Source of the DNA: Eutrophocola sp964601805
GTDB lineage: Bacteria; Pseudomonadota; Gammaproteobacteria; Pseudomonadales; Pseudohongiellaceae
Direction: 5' to 3'
Length of the DNA stretch: 64,000 bases
Assembly: GCA_964601805.1 (NCBI GenBank)
Contig: CAZROW010000005.1
Span: 4,242-68,241, forward strand
Shown here one piece after another: positions 52,585 to 60,165 of the stretch (position 1 is its first letter; every line of letters begins with the position of its first letter). The notes below the pieces were generated by a model. That model did no database searches and was not told the origin of the DNA. It saw only the letters and a program-made list of their open reading frames with translations. A program made the position numbers and the translations under genes.

Positions 52585-53295
52585 ATGAAGTTGCCAATTG
52601 TTGTTACTGCCACTGTGCTGCTGTTATCCGGTTACTGTGGTATGGCCAGGGCCCAGGCCGATTTGTCAGGGATGTGGATGCCGGATCGCTCGCCGGAATT
52701 TGAGCGTATGCCATTTCCGCGCGGTGGAAACCTGCCCTACACGGAATACGGCCGCCAGTTACAGGACGCCTTCCTGGCCGAGTTTGATCCGCAGGAAGAC
52801 CAGCCTGCCTTTTTCTGTGTCCAGCCGGGCATGCCCATGTCCATGTCGCCTGCTGCCCCCTTTCCCCTGGAAGTGATTCAGCGCGGGCATGATGTCACCA
52901 TGTTCTTCGAGGCCTGGTCACAATACCGCAAGATCTACATCGAGGGTTTTGACAGACCCGAAGCCATACTGCATACCCGTATGGGCTATTCAGTGGGTCA
53001 TTGGGAAGGCGAAACGCTGGTCGTTGAAGTTACTCACCTGGCAGAACGCACCATGGGGCGTGAACTGGTCTCGGAAGAAGCAACCTTTACGGAACGCCTC
53101 CATGTCGAGACAGGCAAGGACGGCAAGCGCCGCCTGATTTCAGATATCGTCTACACGGATCCGGTCATTTACACGCAACCCATCAACGTGCGCGGTGTAT
53201 GGGTGGAATCCCCGGATACCATGATGATGGAATATTCCTGTTCCGATGCACTGTACGATCAGCACATTGAAAGGGTGCGCCAGGGCAGGCAATAA
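52585..53295 (+). CDS. Exported GHWEGDTLVV-motif protein, paralogue 6
   Basis: A 236-aa protein with a Sec signal ending MARAQAD. Motifs in order: FFCVQPGMPMSM, YSVGHWEGETLVVEVTHL, FTERLHV, YTDPVIYTQPI and MEYSCSDALYDQH. It matches paralogue 3 in length and layout. The start is the ATG at 52585 at the beginning of the signal; 52570 is possible. Function unknown. Confidence 0.73.
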   Translation: MKLPIVVTATVLLLSGYCGMARAQADLSGMWMPDRSPEFERMPFPRGGNLPYTEYGRQLQDAFLAEFDPQEDQPAFFCVQPGMPMSMSPAAPFPLEVIQRGHDVTMFFEAWSQYRKIYIEGFDRPEAILHTRMGYSVGHWEGETLVVEVTHLAERTMGRELVSEEATFTERLHVETGKDGKRRLISDIVYTDPVIYTQPINVRGVWVESPDTMMMEYSCSDALYDQHIERVRQGRQ

Positions 53296-53363
53296 CCTGG
53301 CGAACCGAACAGGGACCTCAACTTAATTCCCGCTTTCTTCACGCCACTGGCGTGCAAGCCTTG

Positions 53364-54797
53364 TTAATTGGGGGCAGGCAGGAAGTTCAGCGGCAGGATA
53401 GCTGACACGATCATCACCTGGACAATGCCAACCACGCCCATCAGGGCCAGGGTGGTTGTCCAGGTTTTCAGGGTCTGGGTTTCCGTAAATCCACCCATCT
53501 TGCATACCACCCAGAACCCGCTGTCATTCATCCAGGAAAACACCAGGCCACCAAAGCCAATTGCCAGGAACAGGTACACGGGGTGAAAGGGCAGGTCGAT
53601 CCCCTGGATAACCGAATACATGATTGCCGACGTGGTGATCATGGCCACCGTACTGGATCCCTGTGCCGTTTTCATCACGGCCGAAATGAGAAAGGCCAGA
53701 AACAGCAGGGCGCTGCCGGACACGCCGGTGGCCACGTGTTGCTGTATCACTTCCCCGACACCGGCCTGGCGAATCATGGCACCGAAGGAGCCGCCCGCCG
53801 CAGTAATCAGGATGATGATACCTGCCGTACCGATTACCGATTCCAGTGAGGCCATGATCCCGCCCATAGTCGTGTGGGACTGACGCAGCAGCAGGTATAG
53901 GGAAATAGCAGCAGAAAGCAGCATGGCTATATTCCGATCGCCGAGGAAACCCAGTACCAGGAGTATCCCGCCATCAAGGCCGGCTTCACCCTGTTCCAGC
54001 AGTGAGGTGTTCACTGCAGAGACAATACTGCTGAGTGCAATCAGTGCCACGGGCAGCAGGATGGGCATCATGGCCAGCCAGAATGGTGGCAACTCTGCTT
54101 CCCGAAGAGACAGGCTTTGCTGCTCTGTATCCGTCTGTGCAGGTTCAACGGCTTCAATCGGGTGGCGTTGTCCCAGCCAGCGGGTGTAGTAAAAGCCCAC
54201 CACGATGGCGGGTACGACACTGAATACAATGCCCACCATGATGGTCAGGCCCAGGTCCAGGTGCAGGTTTTCAGCCATCACCATGGGCCCCGGTGTCGGG
54301 GCTACCAGGGAATGAGTCAGCAGGCCGCCGGCACAGATGGCCATAACATACTGGATGTAATGGCCGCCGGTATGTTTGCGAAAGGCCTTGGCCAGGGGAA
54401 TCAGGAGGAAAAACACGGTGTCGAAAAACACCGGAATGGAGAGCAGGTAACCACTGCCCAGCAGGGCAGCCGGTGCGCGGCGCTCACCGAAGATTTTCAG
54501 CAGGCGGCGGGTAATGACTTCAGCCGCACCACTGTCCATCAGGCATTTGCCAATGATGGAAGCCATGACGATGACCACTCCGAGGCTGCCGGCCATATTG
54601 CCGAATTCACGCACGCTCATTTCAATGGCAGCCACTGCCGGGTTGCCGGCGTCGGGCATGGTGCGCCAGGACATCAGGCCAACCAGGAAGGATGCCATCA
54701 TCAGTGCAATGAAGGCATGTACCCTGAAACGAATGATGGCCAGCACGATGAATACCACGCCAACAAGCAGGGCGAGAAACGGATACAGGTCTGTCAT
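53364..54797 (-). CDS. GntP-family gluconate/organic-acid permease
   Basis: A 477-aa inner-membrane permease of the GntP family, which imports gluconate, other aldonates or hydroxy acids with protons. About 12 hydrophobic segments. Family motifs seen: GYLLSIPVFFDTVFFLLIPL, HSLVAPTPGPMVMAENL, GGSFGAMIRQAGVG, AQGSSTVAMITTSA and a C-terminal FGGLVFSWMNDSGFWVV. GGGG lies before the ATG. A TTGTTAACAA palindrome lies 266 bases upstream, linking it to the putative regulon. Confidence 0.9.
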   Translation of the reverse strand: MTDLYPFLALLVGVVFIVLAIIRFRVHAFIALMMASFLVGLMSWRTMPDAGNPAVAAIEMSVREFGNMAGSLGVVIVMASIIGKCLMDSGAAEVITRRLLKIFGERRAPAALLGSGYLLSIPVFFDTVFFLLIPLAKAFRKHTGGHYIQYVMAICAGGLLTHSLVAPTPGPMVMAENLHLDLGLTIMVGIVFSVVPAIVVGFYYTRWLGQRHPIEAVEPAQTDTEQQSLSLREAELPPFWLAMMPILLPVALIALSSIVSAVNTSLLEQGEAGLDGGILLVLGFLGDRNIAMLLSAAISLYLLLRQSHTTMGGIMASLESVIGTAGIIILITAAGGSFGAMIRQAGVGEVIQQHVATGVSGSALLFLAFLISAVMKTAQGSSTVAMITTSAIMYSVIQGIDLPFHPVYLFLAIGFGGLVFSWMNDSGFWVVCKMGGFTETQTLKTWTTTLALMGVVGIVQVMIVSAILPLNFLPAPN

Positions 54798-55062
54798 GAA
54801 TATCCCCTGGGGAAGAATGCGCGGAGTCCCTGGGGGTCCGCTTATTATTATTTTTAGATGCGAGTTACTTTATTGGTCCGACAAGCCGTTGGACGAGTTG
54901 TCCCGGTCATATGCTGTCGAAACAGGCGTAGTCCGGAAGAGCGTTATCCAGCATGTTAGCCGCAGCCTGATTCCAGGCTCACTGAAATTGCAGGATGATA
55001 ATGTCTCGCACCGCTACCGATTGACGGGCCATTTTTAAGCTCAATATCGGTCTTTTAAAAAG

Positions 55063-55074
55063 ATTGTTAACAAT
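55063..55074. promoter_or_regulatory. ATTGTTAACAAT palindrome, candidate operator
   Basis: A perfect 12-bp palindrome, 266 bases upstream of the GntP-type gene and about 600 bases upstream of the TonB receptor. A partial copy (TGTTAACG) follows within 10 bases. Confidence 0.5.
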
Positions 55075-55359
55075 TGCATGTTAACGTGTAATTTTCTGAA
55101 CTATCAAGCACAGGAAACCTGCATTCCTGTCCCTGGTGATGCCTTGCAGGAAGAGCACTTTCAGGCGTGTAGCTTGCAGGAGGCAACCATTTCAGGAAGC
55201 CTGATCATGATCGACATAGCGCGAATAACAGTCGGAATATGCTCATCAGGTCGCCAGGGTTTTGTCTCTTGCCTGGCCTCCAGGCTAAAACTCCTCGACA
55301 AGCCGTGAATAATCATGTTGGAAACGAACAGTTAGTTCGTATTAGAGACTAGTACTTTT

Positions 55360-55569
55360 AAGGGATTTATTTTGTAAGGAATATTACTTCTTTATATAAC
55401 TAGCAGCACTCTTTNNNNNNNNNNNNNNNNNNNNNNNNNNNNNNNNNNNNNNNNNNNNNNNNNNNNNNNNNNNNNNNNNNNNNNNNNNNNNNNNNNNNNN
55501 NNNNNNNNNNNNNNAAGGGATTTATTTTGTAAGGAATATTACTTCTTTATATAACTAGCAGCACTCTTT
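55360..55569. other. Second scaffold gap with identical 55-base flanks
   Basis: 100 N bases (55415-55514) between two identical 55-base copies (55360-55414 and 55515-55569), exactly as at 46918. The likely true sequence carries one copy and no gap, or an unresolved repeat. Confidence 0.85.
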
Positions 55570-55677
55570 CAGAATTTTTTCTCTGGCAGTAGGACTGGCA
55601 AACCGCTTTCAAAGTTTTCACTCTGTCTTGATCCAGGTGAAAAAATAATAATTCAAAAAGAAAGGAGGGGGAGTCCA

Positions 55678-58600
55678 ATGGCGAGTAATCATTGTGTCCA
55701 AAGTAATTTTCAAAAACGTTTTCAACAAAGTGCCAGAAAAAGTGCACTGGCCCTGGCAATAGCCTCGGCGGTCAGTGTCAGCCCGGCTGTCTTGGCACAA
55801 CAGCAGAACCTTGAAGAAATCACAGTCACCGGTACCCGACTTCGTGTCACAGACGGCATGGCATCGCCCACCCCGGTAACCAGCCTCACAACGCTGGAAT
55901 TGATGAACTTCGAGCCCGGCGGTACCGTGGCGGAGCAGCTTGATGCCCTGCCGCAGTTTTTCAATACCGGTACCGCGGCCCGTGGTGGTCCGACGCTGTT
56001 CGGCGATGGCGGCGGTTCCTATCTCGACATGCGCGGCCTCGGCCGTAACCGCACCCTGGTGCTGCTGGACGGCGCCCGTGTTGTCCCTGCCGAGAAGCGT
56101 GGTACGGTCAACGTGGACAATATTCCGACCGCCCTGGTCAAATCTGTTGACGTTATCACCGGCGGCGCCTCGGCCGCCTATGGTGCCGATGCCCTGGGTG
56201 GTGTCACCAACTTCGTGCTTGACCGGGAATTCCAGGGGCTGGATGTCAGCGTCAGTACCGGTATGAACGAGGCCGAAGGGGATGGCAAGAATTACAACAT
56301 GTCTATTGCCGGCGGATTTGACATGGGTGAGAAATGGAATTTTATTGGTTCCGTTAAAGTCACCCATATTGACGAGGTTTATCGCGCCAAGGAGAACTTG
56401 AGTTCAGACTGGTTTCGGCAATGGGGTACTATCACCAATCCGGATCCCAGTGGCCCGAATCGGATTACAGTACCCTGGGTTGCGCCTATCGACCGCTCGC
56501 CTTCCGGCGTGATCAGTGCCCGCGGTTCTGCACTGAACGGCCTGCAATTCACCGATGACGGCGCCGGGGTGCGTCCTTTCATCCTTGGTGATGTCACCAG
56601 TAGTGGACGTGGTGCCTCAACCTCCGGCGGCCCGGATGCCATGCGTTACAGTCGTGCGACCAGCTCACCGGTCACGGGTAACGAGGTGAACAACCGTACC
56701 GGTTTTGCCGCTTTGCAATACCAGGCCACCGATGCCTTCAGCGTGTATGGCCAGGCAATTATCGGCCGCACAGAGTCAGCCAGCATTGCAGAACATGCCA
56801 GTTTTGCCCGACGGTCACCGTGGTACCAAACCATTTACCGGAGCAATCCCTATATTCCCGGTTTCATCAGCGAAACCGAATCCGTGCCCGGTTCCGTGGC
56901 GGGGATCATGGATGCGGAGGGACTGACGTCGTTCCGATTGAACAAGGATGGCAGTTACCTGGGGCAAACCGAGGTCAGCGCCGGGGAATACAGTAACACC
57001 GTGTTTACCCTGGAATCCTACACAGCGGGATTCAACTTCGATATGGCCAATGGCTGGGCCCTGAGTGGTTCCTACCAGACCGGCGAGTCCCGCAAACGCG
57101 GGGGTGAGTATCCTTCCTCCCGTGTTGACCGTGAAGCTCTATCTCGTGATGCCGTGATTGATCCGGCCAACGGGTCTATCGTCTGTAATGTCCAGCTTGT
57201 TAATCCAAGTGAAGCGGATCTGGCGAACTCTGTCAGGGTCCAGGGCAGGGAAGCCAAGCGTGGCGAGACACCCACAGGCATGCCGCTGGCGTCTCCCATC
57301 GGCCTTGATAACTCCATACGTGACTGTGTGCCTTATAACGCCATGGGAACAGAAGGTATGTCGCAGGCAGCCTGGGATTACATGCACACGCCCAAGATCG
57401 CTGATTCCTGGGTCAAAATGGATTTCGCCGAAGTGCTGTTGCAGGGTGATGCGTACGAAGGCTGGGGCTATGGTCCGGTGTCCTTCGCCACCGGTGTTAC
57501 CTGGCGTGATCAGAGCTTCCATGACGAATTTCCCAATCCTGTGGTCGACCTGGGCGGACCGCCCCTGAACGATCCGGCACTGGGTATTCGTGGTATCGCG
57601 CCCTTGTACGAGTCCGGTACTGCCAACCTGCATCAGTTCTCCACCATTTCGCTGCTGGACGGCGGCTATGATGTCACGGAGTTGTTCGGCGAGCTGAACG
57701 TTCCGATCTGGGAGTCTGGCAGCGGTAACAGCAGAGTCGGTGGTAACCTGGCGTTCCGCCGCTCCGATTATTCCTCCAGTGGCGAGCAGGATTCCTGGAA
57801 AGTCGGCCTGGATTGGCAGATTTTCGAAGACCTGCGCATCCGCGCCACCAAGTCCAGGGATGTACGCGAGGCCACCTTCCAGGAGCGCTTTGACGTCCAG
57901 ACGGGTGGTACCTTTGTGGACGATACCTTTACGGGTACCAACGATGTCCTCATCACTTACCAGCGCGGGCGCAACCCCAACCTCAATCCCGAGGAAGCGG
58001 ATACCAACGTGATCGGTTTCGTGTATGAACCGTCCTGGGTGCCCGGTCTGCGCATGAGCACGGACTGGTGGGAAGTGGATATCTCCGGCGCCATCGACAG
58101 CATCACGGAACAGCAGATCATTGATAACTGTTTCGATTCCGGTGGCACGTCCAGTGTCTGTGCGTTCCTTCATCGTGGTACTGACGGTGTCCTGGCATCA
58201 GTGGATGCGCCTTTCCTTAACCTGTCCCAATCCTATGCGGAGGGGGTCGACTTTGAAATGGCGTATAACTACGAGCCGAACTTTTTCGGTAGCCAGCAGG
58301 AAACCCTGTCCCTCCGGCTATTGGCCGGTAAGTTGCTGGAACGATTCGATGTTCCTCCCGGTGGTGTTGCTATCGACCAGGTGGGTGGCTTTGCAGGGGG
58401 AACATTCAGGCCTGACTGGACAGCCAACCTGACTGGTCGCTACGGTGTAGGGCCCTGGTCCTTCACCTGGCAGCAGCGTATGACCAGTGAAAGCCTGATG
58501 AACATCGCCTGGGTTGAAGGTGTGGACGTGGATTACAACACAATCCCATTTTACACTTTCACCAACCTGACTTTCCGCTATGACGGCGGTGAAACGATAG

Positions 58601-58743
58601 GTGGTGGTGAATGGAACGTCAGCCTGGCTGTCAACAACGCCTTTGACAAGAACCCGCCCGTCAGGCCGGGGAATGGCACAGGCAGCGGTAACTACGACGA
58701 GTACGGCCGGCGTTACCAGTTGACCCTGAACATGAGTTTCTAA
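55678..58743 (+). CDS. Large TonB-dependent outer-membrane receptor
   Basis: A complete 1021-aa receptor. Signal peptide ends AVLAQQQN, followed by the TonB-box-like EEITVTGTR. Plug: LDMRGLGRNRTLVLLDGARV and VDVITGGASAAYGADALGGVTN. Barrel: IRATKSRDVREATFQERF, RGRNPNLNPEEADT and a terminal LTLNMSF. A GGAGGGGG ribosome site precedes the ATG. It is related to the decayed receptor at 45294 and about 110 residues longer than the one at 36093. It faces the GntP-type gene across the long intergenic region. Ligand unknown. Confidence 0.95.
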   Translation: MASNHCVQSNFQKRFQQSARKSALALAIASAVSVSPAVLAQQQNLEEITVTGTRLRVTDGMASPTPVTSLTTLELMNFEPGGTVAEQLDALPQFFNTGTAARGGPTLFGDGGGSYLDMRGLGRNRTLVLLDGARVVPAEKRGTVNVDNIPTALVKSVDVITGGASAAYGADALGGVTNFVLDREFQGLDVSVSTGMNEAEGDGKNYNMSIAGGFDMGEKWNFIGSVKVTHIDEVYRAKENLSSDWFRQWGTITNPDPSGPNRITVPWVAPIDRSPSGVISARGSALNGLQFTDDGAGVRPFILGDVTSSGRGASTSGGPDAMRYSRATSSPVTGNEVNNRTGFAALQYQATDAFSVYGQAIIGRTESASIAEHASFARRSPWYQTIYRSNPYIPGFISETESVPGSVAGIMDAEGLTSFRLNKDGSYLGQTEVSAGEYSNTVFTLESYTAGFNFDMANGWALSGSYQTGESRKRGGEYPSSRVDREALSRDAVIDPANGSIVCNVQLVNPSEADLANSVRVQGREAKRGETPTGMPLASPIGLDNSIRDCVPYNAMGTEGMSQAAWDYMHTPKIADSWVKMDFAEVLLQGDAYEGWGYGPVSFATGVTWRDQSFHDEFPNPVVDLGGPPLNDPALGIRGIAPLYESGTANLHQFSTISLLDGGYDVTELFGELNVPIWESGSGNSRVGGNLAFRRSDYSSSGEQDSWKVGLDWQIFEDLRIRATKSRDVREATFQERFDVQTGGTFVDDTFTGTNDVLITYQRGRNPNLNPEEADTNVIGFVYEPSWVPGLRMSTDWWEVDISGAIDSITEQQIIDNCFDSGGTSSVCAFLHRGTDGVLASVDAPFLNLSQSYAEGVDFEMAYNYEPNFFGSQQETLSLRLLAGKLLERFDVPPGGVAIDQVGGFAGGTFRPDWTANLTGRYGVGPWSFTWQQRMTSESLMNIAWVEGVDVDYNTIPFYTFTNLTFRYDGGETIGGGEWNVSLAVNNAFDKNPPVRPGNGTGSGNYDEYGRRYQLTLNMSF

Positions 58744-58763
58744 CGTTCAGAAACGCAGTATAA

Positions 58764-58790
58764 AAAACGGGGCTTCGGCCCCGTTTTTTT
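58764..58790. terminator. Strong bidirectional terminator
   Basis: AAAACGGGGC, a TTCG tetraloop and GCCCCGTTTT, followed by further T bases on the plus strand and mirrored by A bases for the minus strand. It serves both the TonB receptor and the convergent gene at 58795. Confidence 0.92.
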
Positions 58791-58794
58791 GTGA

Positions 58795-60165
58795 TTAAAA
58801 TTCGAAAAAGTCTTCCGCAGCCGGTTTTTGCATGCCTTCCTCGAAATATTCTTCCCAGATCGCCGCCCATGGCCTGTTGAACAGGTCTTCGACCTTGTAG
58901 TCGATAACAGTGCCAGGTGTCACCACCTGGCCACGGCCATTGATATTGTAGATGTTCTGGTTACAGTGAGTCAGTGTGTTGGGTGCCACATCATTGAAGT
59001 CACCCTGCCTGACGAAATAACGCACGGCACGAATGGGTTCAACCAGGCCTTCCTCATCATAAAACACGGTTTCGTGTTGCAGTCCTGTCAGGTTGCCACG
59101 GGCATCCTTGCGCGGCGTCCAGATTTCGATGGTCTGCAGCTTGTTGGAGTATTCCCAGCTGGAATGGGTAAACCAGCCCTGGATATTGGAGGTCCAGGTG
59201 ATCAGCGCCTCACCATCCCAGAAGCCGATGCTTTCCCCCATCCAGCGTGGGACGTCCTCGCCCAGGCGGGGCACAACACCGGACAGGTCAAAGTCGCGAC
59301 CGATATGGATATTGCGAATGGCATTGCCGGAGCCGCCCAGGAACTGCACGCGCTCAGGGGTGATCATGACATCCAGGGCGCCGGGCCCACCCGGGCCGGA
59401 CCACCAGCGCATGAAACCTTCAGGGCGGCAGAACATCAGGGACCATTGCGCGGCATTGTCGTGTGCCTGGTGATACAACTGCTGCACCAGGTATTGCTGA
59501 TACTTTGGCGTCAGAAGGGAGACGATGGTGGCAGCCTGGTTGTGAAAACCGATAATCCACTGCGGTGGCTCCAGTAATTCCGGCATGACGTTGTCCACCC
59601 GGCCCTCATCGACCTGGGTGAAGGCAATGTTCAGGTAGCGGGTGTAGCGGCCGTCCCAGTTTGGCGGCATGTTGTCACGGTTGTAGGGTGTGGGGCCGCC
59701 GTTGGCGCGGGTTTCTGCCAGAAGCGCCTCGTAATGTGCCTGTGCCGTGTCAAAGCCGTAGGGGCTGACGATGTTTTCGCGCGCATAGTCAATATCGCAG
59801 TTGCCCCAGGCGCCCATGGCCGGGTCGCTTTCGATGTATTTCGGTCCACTGGAATAATCACCCCACTGGGAATCCAGGGCGACAGTGCTGTTACAGCGGT
59901 AATAACGCGGGTCACTCCATAGCTCCTGATCCAGGTAGAAATCATCGCTGGTAAAAATATCACGAGGGAGGGGTTCTATACCGGGTGGCACGTCGCCATT
60001 TTTGGCTGATGCCCGGTCCACGTTATAAAAAGGGACGCCTGCACCCACCCAGCCGGCATCCATTTCAACCGGCCAGCCACGACCAACACTGTCCTGTGCC
60101 TGGCTCGTGTGAATTGACGTTATGACAGCACAGGCCAGCAGGCTGTTGGCAATAATCCTTTTCAT
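58795..60165 (-). CDS. Exported GHWEG-related protein, divergent long paralogue 7
   Basis: A 456-aa protein with a Sec signal ending TSQAQDS. Its core, ESIGFWDGEALITWTSN, corresponds to the GHWEGDTLVV motif but is much altered, and it is preceded by a FCRPEGFMRWW segment like the Cys-Pro segment of the shorter paralogues. An N-terminal half of about 200 residues is extra. The C-terminal Cys pattern (THCNQNIY) differs. Its start overlaps the stop of the PQQ dehydrogenase by one base (TAATG), so the two are translationally coupled. A role in assembling or feeding that enzyme is possible, by inference. Confidence 0.62.
   Translation of the reverse strand: MKRIIANSLLACAVITSIHTSQAQDSVGRGWPVEMDAGWVGAGVPFYNVDRASAKNGDVPPGIEPLPRDIFTSDDFYLDQELWSDPRYYRCNSTVALDSQWGDYSSGPKYIESDPAMGAWGNCDIDYARENIVSPYGFDTAQAHYEALLAETRANGGPTPYNRDNMPPNWDGRYTRYLNIAFTQVDEGRVDNVMPELLEPPQWIIGFHNQAATIVSLLTPKYQQYLVQQLYHQAHDNAAQWSLMFCRPEGFMRWWSGPGGPGALDVMITPERVQFLGGSGNAIRNIHIGRDFDLSGVVPRLGEDVPRWMGESIGFWDGEALITWTSNIQGWFTHSSWEYSNKLQTIEIWTPRKDARGNLTGLQHETVFYDEEGLVEPIRAVRYFVRQGDFNDVAPNTLTHCNQNIYNINGRGQVVTPGTVIDYKVEDLFNRPWAAIWEEYFEEGMQKPAAEDFFEF

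Larger units (their letters stand above)
54798..55677. other. Long intergenic region between permease and TonB receptor
   Basis: 880 bases, 100 of them N. No gene is recognisable. It contains the ATTGTTAACAAT palindrome at 55063, another TGTTAACG a few bases on, and the scaffold joint. The sequence near the joint is very AT-rich. Confidence 0.5.

Noticed and set aside
55078..55308. 76-codon plus-strand frame in the long intergenic region
   Set aside because: No ribosome site and no recognisable similarity; adjacent to a faulty assembly joint.
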